NCBI GenBank assembly: GCA_026686845.1
Contig: JAIVEN010000006.1
Coordinates: forward strand, 36,998,501 to 37,062,500
DNA: 64,000 bases
Direction: 5' to 3'
Origin: Adenanthera pavonina
Lineage: Eukaryota > Streptophyta > Magnoliopsida > Fabales > Fabaceae
Position numbers and translations under genes: made by a program. Below, piece after piece: positions 36,486 through 49,258 of the stretch. Every line of letters begins with the position of its first letter. Positions within the stretch are counted from its first letter, which is position 1. Under the pieces are notes generated by a model. It worked only from the letters and a program-made list of their open reading frames with translations. It was not told where the DNA came from and made no database searches.

Positions 36486-38207
36486 TATTATATGGATATA
36501 CCTATACACACATGCTCTTAATAAGAAAGCAAGGGCTTTAAGTTGTTGTTATTATTATATTAATTTTTTTTTGGTGAAAGGGCTTTAAGTTATTAAAAAC
36601 ACAAGTCATAGAGATTTGTTTGCAAGTTGCACGTGCTTCCAGGGGGAGAATCTGTCTGCTCCAGTGTTTTCATGAGACTTTTCATCAATTTGCGCAATTT
36701 TTTGGGCGTTTATTATTCATGATTCCCAAAATTATCGTAATCAAATCATAACTCGAGAATATGTTAATTTTTTATTTATTTATAAAAAATTTTAGATTGA
36801 TGAAAAGAGACTATATCTTTTCTGAATAAGTCAAATTGAATTCATTGAGCAAGATTTAGTAAACAAAATTTCAAATGTGACAAACTTGTTCTGGTTTTTG
36901 GGAAAAAATTGATAGAAAGGGGAGACATCTCCAATCCTACCAGAGAAGATATTAGCAATACATACGGTGCAAAGCATTATGAACTTTGAAAGGGAAAGGG
37001 AGAGGGATTGAGTTTATTACTTGATCTGATTAAATTAACTTAATTCCTGGAAAAGCCAAAATTACATCAAACTCTCGAATATAGCCTATCCAATGGAAAG
37101 GGCTAGCATTTCCGGGAACTAAAATATGTGGACCATTTTGCCCCCACCATTATGGCATCCATCAAGCGTGGTCTATCATCATCGAAGTTCCAATTGTTGA
37201 TTTACAGCACCTATATCCATCGTCACCAAGGTCTATCGTCTCTAGAGCACCAATATGTTCCACCCACCCAACACATCACTTGCATTCCACCCAGCACATT
37301 GATGTTTGATGAGCAATTAATCCTTCTGTTTCTAGGTTTGCAAGATTTGAAGGATGAGTTCTTGAGTCCACCCTCATTGGAAAAAATGGATTCGAAGATC
37401 TTTTTTTTTTTTTAGTAAAATCTCATGATCAATCGAATTTGAGCTGGGGGAAGGAGTCGAATCGATCTGAATGTTTGAGGGATCAACGGCAGTAGATTTG
37501 CCATAGCTATAGTGACAAATCTATCAAAGCTCCATCGGAATCATTGATAGCGAAGGTCCTTCTTCTTTAACGATGCCTTCTGAAACATACTAGATCTGTC
37601 GAAATGGAAGATTTTTTTAAGTTCATTCAAAATTAATTTTAAAAAATAAGGTTATTTTGGTCTTTTTCAATTAAATCTTCTATTCCATTATTCAAATAAA
37701 TGGAAATAAAAAAAAATCATATCATGATTCCATTTACTTTTTTTTTTATATATTAGATATAGTTTTAAAACCCATTTTCAATCTTTTTCATGTTCACATC
37801 CCACAAAAAATCCTTTCAGCATATCAAACATGGCCTAGTAGAGTATTGGAATTGGAAATATTAACAAGGTCCCAATGTAAAGGATTATGATCTAAACTAC
37901 AAGTTTATTTATTTGTAAGTAGAGTTTAAAGAAATCACCTTTGAGATACAGAGAGTAAAGGTAGACTCTTCCAACTATGTTTGCTTTATACATAAAAGTT
38001 GGCTGTACATTTCATAGTTTTACTCCATTGTAGGGTTAGAGATATCTTTATTATATTAAAAGAGACAAATCCACTCCCAACCATGTACTTAAGAAATGAG
38101 AGTTTTTAACATCCATGTCAAAATCTGAATTGGTGAGTTATAGAAATATTTAATAGACTTGTCACTTAGAATATAGAATTTCCATATATTGCACTTTATA
38201 TCATGTA
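36486..38207. other. Upstream intergenic region of the MYB gene; part is a possible non-autonomous transposon
   Basis: Proximal to 36900 nothing specific is recognised. From about 36990 to 37850 the base composition rises and the segment ends 'cagcatatcaaacatggcctag', similar to the terminus near 33705, which suggests a related DNA-transposon insert whose left end I could not place. The frame at 37128-37415 has no domain and ends in a T-run. Confidence 0.35.
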
Positions 38208-38566
38208 GGTGTGTTTTGATTCTCCCTATAATCACTTATGGGAGGAAATAATGGAGAGAAGTTTTCAAATAAAATAAAATAAAATAATCACTTTTGGCTA
38301 TTTAAGTGATTTTTTCTATAAACTACTTTTTTTTACTTTTCAGAATCACTTTTAATCAATTCTCTTTCCATAATCACTTATTTTACTTCTCTTTCTCACA
38401 TTATTCACCTAATAATCACTTAAATCCCCAAAATCTAAACAATTTTTTCCTCAAAATCACTTTTCAACTAAAATCATTCAAACATAAATCACTTATTCTT
38501 ATAATCAATTATCAAAAATCACTTGTCCTCATAATCAATTATAGATAAGCTAATCCAAACATGCAT
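38208..38566. mobile_element. MITE-like element with dispersed AATCACTT words
   Basis: The left end 'gtgtgttttgattctccctataatcac' and the complement of the right end 'gcatgtttggattagcttatctataattga' are imperfect inverted repeats. The interior carries about eight copies of the word ATCACTT on the plus strand, spaced irregularly by 25-60 bases. No coding frame. Confidence 0.5.
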
Positions 38567-39489
38567 TTATCCTCATCAAACATGATATATTATTATACGT
38601 ATATTTGGTGGACTCCCTGAAAGTCGTATAATTATAATTAAATAATTAAATTAAATTAAATGAATGAAGATCATAATAACGCCAAGCCAACGACCTTTCT
38701 AATGAGAAGCTATGCACACGGGATCTTCTTCCCTTCCATCTAACGTTCTCTCACAAGAACCTTAAAAGTTAGCTGAAACTCTGTTATATAATTTAAAACC
38801 TAAATGTCCAGTTGTTCATTGAACTCCATGCACGTGTTTGATGAATTTCACATGTTTAATGGATTAAAAAAAATGCACAGAAGTTAGCTTATCCAATCAA
38901 TAAATTTAAATATTGGAAATCTAAGAACTAACAACTTTACGTGGGATATATACATGTACAATGCACATTTTTTTGTCTGATGAACAAAAAATTTAATGGT
39001 ATGGCCACACAAAATGAACAAAAGATTTAATACCCTTCTTTGTTAACTCGAGAGTTATAAACATATAAAGAGTCAGGCCAAAAAAAAAAACCATATAAAG
39101 GCTTCCTTTAAGTACTTAAAAAACTACGATTTGATAGTACCCTAGCATGCAACTAATGTCATATCTAGTAATAAGATTGGGAGTTCCTCCCTTCCCTACC
39201 AATTTTGTCACACGAGAAAAAAATAATATAAATCATTGCCATATTAATTTGTGAAACATGAATGAGAAATTGTATGACATTTCAAACTATGATTGAGAAA
39301 AGTGTCACACAGTGCCACGGCAAGTTGCCGCCATTAATGCTGCCGATAGTCCACCCAATGCCGATCTTCACTCTTGTTGCAGTACCATTCATTGTTTCAC
39401 ATCTCAGTTTGGCAATTTTCAAATTTTTTTCTTCCTTTTTCTTCAATTATTAAAAATTATTTATTTGATGGGTGATGGTAATTGGCTAG
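38567..39489. other. Intergenic DNA, no gene supported
   Basis: Two overlapping short frames at 39262-39500 have no recognisable domain. The GC-richer patch 39300-39400 (gtgccacggcaagttgccgcc) might be a decayed exon but could not be matched to any family. Confidence 0.4.
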
Positions 39490-40995
39490 AGAATTGTTGA
39501 GTTTTGTTGGAATCCTCATGTGTCAATTTTATACATATAAAATACCCACATTTAACCTTCAAATTGCATCTAAATATATTTACATTAATATATTTTAGCA
39601 TGATTTGACATATTTTTGTATTTCATGGCGTTATAAGCTCCTTTGAAAGTATTCAGAGCAAAAATGTTTCAAATCGTTCATGCTGAAAAGTTTCAACACA
39701 TTTTAATATTTTGATCATGACTTTCATATATAAACTTCAATTGAGGTGATTTAAGATGCTTTAGAAAGATAATACATAGATCTACAACTTTTATGTTTTG
39801 TATTTTCCCAAATTCCAAAGTTATCATGGTGAAAATTAAACGCAAAATGTTAATATGAGCTGGTGACTTTTGGAAGCTAGATAAAGTAGCTGTCCGTACA
39901 ATAGAAGCACCCGGCGTCGGGTCAAATCCATCTGGTGCCAGGTCAATGCGTTTTTAATAATTTTACAGCATTTAGAAGCACTTGGCATCGTATGGGATAA
40001 TTCTATGGATATCTGGTGCTGGGTCATGCAACAAAAGTCCATAAAAACATATTTTTAACGCGTTTTGGTGATTTTTTAGACTTTTATGAATTTCTAAATT
40101 TTTCCTATATAAGGATGCATGATAAAAATATGAGAGGAGATTCAAAAACATACTCAGAAGCCAAAGAACATGGTTTAAAACGCATCTGGGAGCATCTTAT
40201 TGAGAAAGAGCAAGGAGATTTGGGAAGTATTAGCGATAGAATCATTTTTCTCTAATATAACTCTGTTTTCTTATTATTTTCACTAGGATTTAGGATTTTA
40301 GTTTTGATTTGAGTTCTATTTCCATGAATAGTTAAATTTCTCAGTTGGGGGTAGGGATGTAACCTGACTGGAATGGATTGAATTTGTTTCTCCAGTTAAG
40401 ACTCTTTGATTTGTTCTTCAAGTTATATTTAATTTATCTTTTTATTATATTTATCTCTTTTATTCATTCATATGGATTTTATGCTTGATTACCATAAAGT
40501 CTAATTAATGGGTAAACTTGATAGACTGAGAGGTGAAAAGTGAACATAGATTTAGAGAGATAAACATGAATAATTAATCCAGAGATAGAATTAGAAATTT
40601 ATGGTGATATATGTTATAGTTTTCAATGTTTAATTAGGAACTTAGCTGTGCGAGAGCGAATTAAATCATAATTAAATAAGGACTAATTGATTGAGAGGTA
40701 ATTAGGACACTTTAGAAACAACAATCCCTATAATTATGCAGAGTCTAACTAAGGAATAAAATATAATTATCTCATAAGGTGAATCCTGATCCCTTGACGC
40801 TTTTAGAACTAAATCAAAACTCAGACTTTGTTTTGTTTTCTATTTCTTTCCTTTTTAATTTGAATTCTCAATCAATTGCTTTTGGGATTAAAAGTTTGGA
40901 CTGATAAATTTACTACCTCCCTTGACTTCTACCTCTGGAATATTCTGGAGATTTTTTATTACTGCGATCGACCCTGTATACTTGCAGGATCCCGA
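39490..40995 (+). mobile_element. Probable gypsy LTR remnant
   Basis: The 3' part reads 'ttattactgcgatcgaccctgtatacttgcaggatcc', the sequence style found at the 3' end of many plant gypsy LTRs just before the PBS. Upstream is 1.4 kb of non-coding DNA starting near TGTTGAGTTTTGTTGG. No PBS or pol follows, and a target duplication was not found, so limits and solo-LTR status are uncertain. Confidence 0.4.
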
Positions 40996-41465
40996 TCAAA
41001 TCCTTTATTATTGTTTTTTTTGTGACATTAATTTAACTATTTATAAGTTTTATGGTACTCATTTTTTTTTGGCTAAGTTGATTAACGGAACAATATAGAT
41101 AAATCCATCTAATAAGGTGTTAGTCTAAAAGCTCATGGTTCTTAACCTATATATACACACTCCTCACTGATGTGGGGTTTAAGAGCCTGCACCTATCAGT
41201 GAGACTTTAATCATGTGAGGCTTACTCCCATTCCAAATTTTTTCACTCACACATATGTTCTTTTTTATTTCTTAAATAAACCTATGCAATCGGACAAAAC
41301 CACCTAACCCAAATGGAGGTCCAAAAGTCTCTTCTTTCTAATCTATATGTATACACACAAGTGGGGTTTAAAATAATTTTGATTGATGCTCTTTAATGTG
41401 CTAAAGTCTCATTGTTGACAAGACTTTAAGACACGGATTGAAAGTTTGCGTGTAAATACACGATT
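40996..41465. other. Intergenic DNA, nothing firmly recognised
   Basis: Contains words seen in many plant repeats (gatgtggggtttaagagcc, and caagtggggtttaaaa about 180 bases later), suggesting a decayed repeat, but no element end could be defined. Confidence 0.35.
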
Positions 41466-41475
41466 AATTATGGCA

Positions 41476-41997
41476 ACCAGAGGAAGACTCCTAACAAACG
41501 TTGAGAGAACAAGGAGGCATATGACAGATCATACCACGTGTATTATATGTTGCAATGGTGAAGAAAATATGGATCATATCATGCGACGATGCAATCTGGC
41601 AAAGGAGATCTGGGAAAACCTTGTTCCAACCAAGGTCAAAATGAGCTTCTACTCTAAAGACATCATTGAATGGTTTTATGACAACTTGCTCCCACATGCT
41701 AATAATTGGCACATTCTATTTGGAATCACCTGCTGGAAAATTTTGGAGTCAAGAAATAAACTCATCTTCACGGAGGAAACAACTAATGTTGACCATGTAC
41801 TTCGTGCCATCCATTTCATTCGTGATCAGACTCTTGCGGCAAACGAAACTTCTACAATCCACACACCTATAGGATGACCCCTTGTTCACCCTCTGCTTTC
41901 CCCTCTCTTAATTTTCTTGGTTACTTAACCATGTGTTGATCGTCTTGTTGTAATATTTTTCTTCAAGCAATAAACTTTCCCATTTCACCCAAAAAAA
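41476..41997 (+). pseudogene. 5'-truncated L1-type LINE (zinc-knuckle region after reverse transcriptase) with poly(A)
   Basis: The open frame to 41877 starts in TRGRLLTNVERTRRH and continues with a Cys/His set: CIICC, then HIMRRC, then WENLVP. This is the zf-RVT region that follows reverse transcriptase in plant LINEs and related fragments. Reverse transcriptase and endonuclease are missing. A 3' UTR with AATAAA near 41969 leads into nine A at 41991-41999. The decamer aattatggca occurs at 41466-41475 and 41998-42007, a good target duplication that places the 5' truncation exactly at the start of the homologous frame. The ten residues upstream of it in the open frame are host DNA. Confidence 0.8.
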
Positions 41998-42007
41998 AAT
42001 TATGGCA

Positions 42008-43130
42008 TTAGACCTTAAATTTAACGAAGAAAAATAAAGTGTAGTAAAGCACATATTGATCAATAAAGTAAAAAATTAAAGGTGAATCGGGAAGAAGATT
42101 TTTATATATTTGTATGATAGTTTGGTTGGTGGTACGCATTTACGTTCGAAGAAAATCATGATAATAGGTTCACTTTTATTTCAAAAAAAGAAAAAAAAGT
42201 ACACACATTTCTTTTTTTTATTACTATATATAGTCTAGTTTTAATTGTTTAGCTAAAATAACCTTTCTAATCTAAACATATATTTCAAATGGAGAATATT
42301 TTAATATTGAATTAGAGTGTAAGGTAATTTTTTGTTTCAAAGATGATTTGTATATATTTATACGTACAGATACACATACGAAGCTTTATGTTGGAATTGT
42401 ACAGAAGCAGCCAACCTGAAGATGTACAAATTAATAGTGACAAAAGAATTAGGTCTGAATAAATAAGGATTACAATAAGATAACTTGTTTTTCCTTTCAT
42501 TTGAATTCAATGCATATAAATACGAAAATTTATAGTAGAATTCAATGCAAATAAATACGAAAATTTATAGTAGAAAGTATTATTATATATGCGATCACTT
42601 TATGTTCCTTGATTTTATAATTTGTTAATGAATGGAAAATTAGACACTACTAGCCAATAAAGGCGGTTTCAAATTTCATTCAAGGAGTTTCGGTTTTATC
42701 AAATCTGAAATCTCGACCCCATTTTATACATATTTTGGTTCACCCTCTTAATTAAAGAGAGAATATAAAATGGACGGCTAAAATTAATTTCATGAATGAC
42801 GAGTGAAATTTTTTTAAACTATATAGAATCTAAAACCAACAAAAGGCAAAAGCTAGAATAGTACTATTGCACTAAATCTGAAGTATAAGTTGTGAATGGA
42901 TGATTAGATTATTGCTGAATCTTCTCAATTTTTATTTCTCTTAATTTGTCTCAATTTTGAATTGTAGTAGTTAAATTGATATTTAATAAATCATAAATCA
43001 TATCTATCATAAAAATGTAATTCAAAACTCAAATCACAGTCTCTTTTAATAACATGTGATGAGTTTGGATTATTAAATATTAATCTAATGGCTAGAAAAT
43101 AGAATTGAGACAAATTGAGAGAATCCACCG
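42008..43130. other. AT-rich intergenic DNA
   Basis: No gene seen. A 35-bp direct tandem duplication (gaattcaatgca...tatagta) occupies 42503-42576. Confidence 0.55.
42503..42576. repeat. 35-bp tandem duplication
   Basis: Two copies begin gaattcaatgc at 42503 and 42538 and differ at one base (atata against aaata). Confidence 0.9.
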
Positions 43131-43135
43131 CCATA

Positions 43136-46100
43136 TGTAATGACTCTAGACATCATTTTAAGAAGGACTTTACCTAAATGATATAAAACCAGAGGAATCT
43201 GGACCCGACGAAGAATCAAAATGGAGCAAATTAGAGAAAGAAAATAGAGGGCATCGACACCATAGCGGTAAATGATGAAGTCGTGGGAAGAAACAAAAGA
43301 AGATTGTGCTTGGGCCAAGGCTGAGAACCCTGGTGCCGCGGCAAGCTTAAGTTGAGCCGTGGTGCCAATTGCAAAACTTGGTTAAATCAAAAGGTGGAAC
43401 TAGATGCGAATGGAAAGAAAAAATAAAAGGAGGATAAACTGCTCTGTAGGGTTTGGTATTTGGGAGTAAGAGGACATGATTTTGAGACTTGGGAAGCTTG
43501 ATTCTTGTTGGTAAGTTGATCCTCAACCCTCATCTTCATTTTTCTTCAAGATTATTTAGTGATTTTCATGATTTGGACTAGGGTTCCGGTTTAGGTTAAA
43601 TTCCACTAATTAATTTATGCTTAAATATGTTCTAGAGGTGTTGTTGGATATTTCTATAGATTGGGTGTTAGTTTTATGATGTTTAAGTAGTATATCTTCT
43701 AAACCCTAACTCTTAAATGTTTGTATTTTTGGGAATCCGAAGTTGTATAAGTATGATTATGATTCTAAGAGTTGTTAAGGGTGTTTTGATGCTTGGGTTT
43801 GCTTAGTGAAGCTTTGTTTCCATTTGGTTTACATTCAAGTTGGCAAATGTGTGTGCTAATAGCAATGTTATCAGAACCGGACCGGTCATTGAACCGAGCA
43901 AGGCACTGGTTGAAGGTTCAATAGTTTAACTGAGGTCGGACTGGTAGTAATTAAAATAATATATTTAAAACAAATAATATAATTTTAAACAAATTTTATG
44001 ACTTAATTAAGGTCTCATACTAAATAATATTGAATTATCTATCTATTATTCACCACAAACAAATTATTAATAAGTTTCATAATTCAATATTTAAGTATAA
44101 ATAAGTTTAATATTGATCCATAATCAAATTTTGAGTTTAAAATAATAAATTAATAATCCATTATTATATTATTTATTAAGTAAATATACAATTTTGGATA
44201 ATTATATATCATAATAATGCTTCTATAATATTATAATATATAAAGAAAAAATATTTTGTGCAAAAAATGATGTCATTTTATCTTAAAAACTAAAAAAATG
44301 TTTTAAAAAAATTAAAAAAAAATAGTGTAGGATCGGTTCAAACCGGTTCAAGACCGGTTCTACTGGTTCATGGCGAGTTTCACCAATTTTAAATTTCCCT
44401 GGCCCTCAACCTTAACCGGACCGGACCGGACCAGGCACCAGTTCCCAATTCGACCAGTCGTATCAGCCGGTCTGGTCCGGTTCTGACATCACTGGCTAAT
44501 AGTTAAGGATTGTGATGGTAATGAGGAATTAATATTATATAGGTTGTTCTATTGCTTGATTGTGGTCTCTTGGCTTTAGATTGTAGTTGTAAAGCATTAG
44601 ATTGGTGGTGGTTGCACCATTTGGCCTACTGAGGTATCGAGTGGGTTTGACAGTTAAGGTAACCAGGGTTCTCTTTCTGTGTTTGTGATATATATTTGGT
44701 TATTTTCATATCATGATATGTATGCTTTATATGTATATGTTTTACCTTTTTATATCATGATATGTATTAGAGCTTGGTTATGGTTGATCATGTTTATATC
44801 ATGATAATTCTAACTACATGGCTAGTATGTTGTCTATCCCTATCTCGTTGTATAATAAAAATGGCAATATGATTTTAGTGATTATGATATATGTGAATTG
44901 TGATGATTATTGGTACAAAATGATGATTATGCACTCCACGATGTATTGTATACCTTCATATGGCATGCTAACACATTAGAAAGTGACATATGTTGACATG
45001 TTAGCATGCATTGGGCATTGTCACATTGTGTACACTGTTAGGACATATGGACTGAGTGACGATACTCTATATATCACATGGTATGCCAATCCGCTAAATA
45101 ACACACGAGACTTTGCATTCAGGCGGTGCTTTTTCTGTGTATTCTAGTCACTAGATAGTTATCTTATGGCCGGGAGACTCAGGTGGCTATGAATTGGAGT
45201 GTACCTTTTCTAACTAGCCACCAATTTGGGTGATTTAGGGGAAGGAGAGTCATGGTCTAACATTTAGTACAATGGCCTTTGGCCAGGTTATGATCATTGG
45301 GAGGATAGCTAGGTGGTGACCCTCGAATCAGCTGTCACGAGTTGTTGGAAGTGGGCCACTGGTTAAAGTTACCTTGTTATGGTAATTAGCTTATAGTTCT
45401 AGCCATGTATTGACGGGATTAGTGTTTACATATCATGCATACTGCATTCGTGATGAATTATTTCTGATACTAGCATGAAAGTATAATTATGTGTATGTAT
45501 GTGCTTGCCCCCAGTTACTGGGACGTATGTTTCACCCCGTGGCTAACAATTCCAGGTGAAGAATCTAGCTCTAGTAAGGACAAGAAAGGTTTGGGCAAAG
45601 AGGATTAAGAGTGCATTTGTGGGTGTTGGGGACTGTGTTCCCCATGTCGTTGTTATTTCTTTAATTCCAGTAAAATGCCACTATTTTGTGTAGAAATTTA
45701 TGAACCAATGCAATTTGGGGCATGACTATTGTATGCCTATGGTTAAATGTTAATTATGTCCTATGTGTTATGCAATGTATCTTTCCAGATGTTTGGTTGT
45801 TTTGGATTTGAGATTTATGCCTCTAGGTCCCTATGGGTTGGTATGCCTAGAGTATGAACCCAGTGTTGTGTTAGGTCTTTAGTGTATAAAAAGGGCATAT
45901 AGCCTATTAGCTTGATTTGAGGTTCAAGGGGGTTAAAACTTGGAAGAGTTGGTTCTTCAGGTTAAAACCTTCTTAGACCTATTCTTTGTCTCTTATGATT
46001 CGTTGGAGTGGTCTCCAGATGCAAATTCCTTATGGGTGGCTATTACAGGTGTTGAATCCTTATTTATGGTCAAAAGTGACTATTTCGGTGTTAGGCATTC

Positions 46101-46440
46101 AAAATCTCCATACAAAGGTGTTTTGAGGCATAGTTGGTATCTACAGTTACAGGGGGGAGTAGAGTGACATGTAGGAGTTGAATTCAGGTCAATCGGAGGT
46201 TGGAGCGCGCAATTATGCATGTTGAAAGTTCATTAGAAGTATCAGCCATATGCTAATGTCGATTCTGTCATGTGGCCGCGGTGCCATTTGTCTTAGGTTT
46301 GATCTCCTTTTTCTCCAAAAACTCCCCTCACCGCAATGATACAGGGCTTAGCCCCAGCACTACCCTGTCAGATGGTCTTTCTTCCCCTATTTTTGAGTTC
46401 ATTTGGGTATGTTTAGGATTGGTGAGTATAAGGTGTTACA
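43136..46440 (+). mobile_element. Solo LTR Z4 (3305 bp with a nested hAT MITE)
   Basis: Begins TGTAATGACTC and ends AGGTGTTACA, flanked by a perfect 5-bp duplication CCATA (43131-43135 and 46441-46445). Without the nested MITE and its duplication it is about 2665 bp, in line with the other Z LTRs. Landmarks such as 'tatggccgggagactcaggt' (45170) and 'gctaacaattccaggtgaag' (45543) match Z1. Short frames such as 45940-46167 are not conserved in the other copies and are noise. Confidence 0.85.
43863..44494. mobile_element. hAT-type MITE with perfect 8-bp target duplication
   Basis: Left terminus CAATGTTATCAGAACCGG; complement of the right terminus CAGTGATGTCAGAACCGG. The perfect 8-bp duplication GCTAATAG lies at 43855-43862 and 44495-44502. 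The arms continue with repeated CCGGACCGG / GGTTCAAACCGG words, and the centre is AT-rich and non-coding. It is inserted in solo LTR Z4. Confidence 0.88.
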
Positions 46441-46445
46441 CCATA

Positions 46446-47589
46446 TTTAATTTTTCATCTGATTATTACTTAAAATTTTTATGGGTTCCAATTGTTTATT
46501 TTTAGCAATAAACATTTACATATAAATTCATATAACATTAATATTAAAATATAGCAAGCCGTGCTATTAACAAACTACAATCATTATCACATTCTATTGC
46601 ACCGATATTTTAAAAAGGAAGATGTATTTGTATTCAATATATATTAGATACAATACTTATACTATATTTAATTATACATATCATGTATGTATCCTAAGTT
46701 TTTTTTTTTCAAAAAGTTCAACAATGACTTAAATCTTATAAGAAAACTCAATTATTAGTTTATTGTTTTAAATTTCTTAATAGTAAGTTTAAAATACTTA
46801 TTTAAAACTTAAAATTTTTATATTTTATTTGTTATACATTAATTTATTAAATATATATAAATTTCATATGAATATATCTTGCATTGTAAAATTTTAAAAT
46901 TTATTATATTCGGCATATCCTATCGTGTCGTAGCCAATACATGTACCCGTGTCTATATATGTGCATCATAGTTATCACACAATTTTGTTTTTTTTTCTAG
47001 TTTTAAACATTGAAACTTGTATTTGTTTCCTTTCTGTTTTCATTGTATAATCAAGACTAAAGTAGACTAGAGTACTAAGAAATAGAAACATAAAGAAATG
47101 CAGCACCATATATGGTCCATAACCAATTTTATTTGTTCATCATCGTGCACTCAAGAACTTGTTACAATTTATTCTCCTCCTTCTTTATAAATACTTTTAT
47201 TGGAAAAGGAAAAAAGAATTTTTTTCATGACAAAAATTATATTTCATTGGAATTTTTTTATATATATATTTAGTGTTGAAAGGAATGGATCTTTGAAATG
47301 AAAAAGAAGAGGAGATTGGAGAAAAAGGTGTATACAAGTCTTTAAGGCATATGCAACACTTTCCTTTAGACTTAATTTACCCCCACAATTTCCAAAGTTT
47401 GGGTACAACTTGGGATAGTGGCGAAGTTCCTGCAATATACAATGAAGACCCTTTAGTAGGTGTTGCACTTACAAAACTCAAATCTTGACAACAACGGCTT
47501 TTACAAAGTGGTAATTTACTTTTTATCTTTTGTGCACTAAAGATAAGGCAAGTGAGTTTGTGTATGTTTACAAAAGTGTGGATGAATAA
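46446..47589. other. AT-rich DNA, possibly part of a Copia LTR in its right half
   Basis: 46446-47000 shows nothing recognised. 47240-47480 (tgcaacactttcct... gggtacaacttgggatagtg) has the look of a Copia-type LTR, but its ends were not found. The frame at 47244-47468 on the minus strand has no domain. Confidence 0.35.
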
Positions 47590-48204
47590 AATTGGAATTA
47601 TTGAATGATGGAAGATTGTGGGCTAGTTATAGGGAATGCGAATGCAGCTCTTGAAGCAACATGACTCTTTCAATAAAAAGACACATACATTAATTAATGT
47701 ATGTATATTGTAATGATTAATGTATGTACATTATAATTTTTTATGAATCTAGGTAAAAGTTATTAATGAACCTTATGACTTTCCATGAATCATAATTAAT
47801 TCATGAATCCTTTTAGAGACACCTTTTTATTTTAAAGACAATCCCCCACCCTTTTCAAAATGAACTATTTTTAAAGAACACAAACTCTTATCACTTCAGA
47901 AATCTCATGTTTTCAGTAAAGATATCTTAAAGACTTGAACCTTTACTTAGTAAGACATGGTTTCACCCATCCAAATTAATATAGTAGACAAGATTTGAAC
48001 CAATTAATCCATTTGAACAGGCGTGCATGACTTATGCATAAGATCTCAGACCATTGTATGCTATTTTTAGTAGACACTTTTTAATATGGCGTAGTGTCTT
48101 GTATCATTTTCTTGAGAGTTTAAGAGTCAAGCCCTTGGGCCCTCTGAAGTGACCCCACTTCATTTTGATATAGGTAGACTCTGTCAAGAGTAACATCATG
48201 ATAA
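47590..48204 (-). mobile_element. Probable Copia LTR segment
   Basis: Lies immediately 3' (on the minus strand) of Copia RNase H. The segment is non-coding and carries an inverted ACATACATTAATTAATGTATGT word near 47684. On the minus strand TGTTACTCTTGACAG at about 48195 is a plausible LTR start. Both LTR ends cannot be confirmed. Confidence 0.35.
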
Positions 48205-48812
48205 GTACTTCAGCAAATATATGCTTATAGATCTATTAAGAGCTAAAGCTCAGCTTTCCTTTAAATCCATGGTAACCAAGTACTTTTCAATCTTGGGATG
48301 GATAGATGATATTTCAAGTACATGTAATCACTTTAATAGTGTATTCTCACCTTTAAACTCAAGACTTGACGTTAATCAAGTGAGTAGGGTTTCCATTACT
48401 GGTGATCAAGATTTAATAAGCTTCAATCCTATCCCCATTAATGTTTTCATCACCATATAACTTGTCAGCTCTTTCATCAATGGATCTACAAGATTTAACT
48501 CAAACCTTATATAACTAATAGAGATTACCCTATTCACAATTAAATACTTCACAGAGCTATGTCTTATTTCAATGTGTCATAACTTTCCATTATAAACTTG
48601 GTTATAAGCCTTTGAAAGAGTAGATTGATTATCATAATGGATAGATATTGGTGCTATTGGCACGGCCCATATAAGAATTTTAAGTAATAAGTTTCTAAGC
48701 CAATATGCTTCCTTACTACTTGTAGCTAATGCTATGAATTCATATGTCATGGTGGAATCTGCAATACATGTTTATTTCTTTGATCCATAAGAAACAACAC
48801 CCCCACCAAGAG
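48205..48812 (-). pseudogene. 3' end of a Copia pol (RNase H) remnant
   Basis: Minus-strand reading from 48812 gives GGGVVSYGSKKQT, then STMTYEFIALATSSKEAYWL and HYDNQSTLSKAYN, the Ty1/copia RNase H pattern (catalytic aspartate in HYDN, glutamate in YEF). It continues IEIRHSSVKYLI and LVDPLMKEL, the usual end of Copia pol. A stop (TGA, from an expected arginine codon) breaks it near 48580. The rest of pol is gone: the Tat-like LTR at 48813 begins at the break, so that element inserted into or replaced the upstream part. Confidence 0.75.
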
Positions 48813-49235
48813 TGTAGACCCAGACTCTAATTCTGGGTCAAGTCCACCCTTATAAATAAATAATGTTTTTCTCTTATTTTTTCCAACTTCCCCATATTTT
48901 CATTTTATTCCTTATTTTCATTTTTATTTTTTCATATGAATGATTAAAGGGCAATCAAAATAATTTTTAAAAGCCATTAAATTGCATGATCAACTTAAGG
49001 TAATTGTTCTTAGGAACGGTGTTATGGAGGTGCCTAACATCTTCCCCACTCACAATCGTATTCCTGAACCCAACTCTGATTCGCAGACCATCCTTTCATT
49101 TTTCTTTTGGTTTTCCAAAATTTCCCTTAAAATTTTAGTGGCCACTCCTTCGAAATTGGCCTCCATCGTGAGGGCTGATTTCTTCCATTTTTCATTTTCT
49201 TTCACGCCATCCGCGTTGCATTTTTAGGTGTGACA
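48813..49235 (+). repeat. 5' LTR of a Tat/Ogre-like gypsy element
   Basis: Starts TGTAGACCCAGACTC and ends TAGGTGTGACA, immediately followed by a primer binding site. The start with CCCAGACTCTA...GGGTCAAGTCCACC is the style of Tat-clade LTRs. The length of 423 bp is short for Ogre itself. A matching 3' LTR is not found within the window. Confidence 0.7.
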
Positions 49236-49237
49236 GT

Positions 49238-49258
49238 TTGGCGACTCCATTGGGGACT
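49238..49258 (+). other. Primer binding site, tRNA-Arg type
   Basis: TTTGGCGACTCCATTGGGG, two bases after the LTR end, matches the TGGCGACTCC...GGGGA site typical of Tat/Ogre elements that are primed by tRNA-Arg. Confidence 0.7.

Noticed and set aside
39262..39500. Two overlapping frames in a GC-richer patch upstream of the MYB
   Set aside because: No family match could be made in any frame and no splice context supports an exon; kept only as a remark in the intergenic entry.
45940..46167. 75-residue frame near the 3' end of LTR Z4
   Set aside because: The same place in the other Z LTRs is broken by stops; it is a chance frame in a non-coding LTR.
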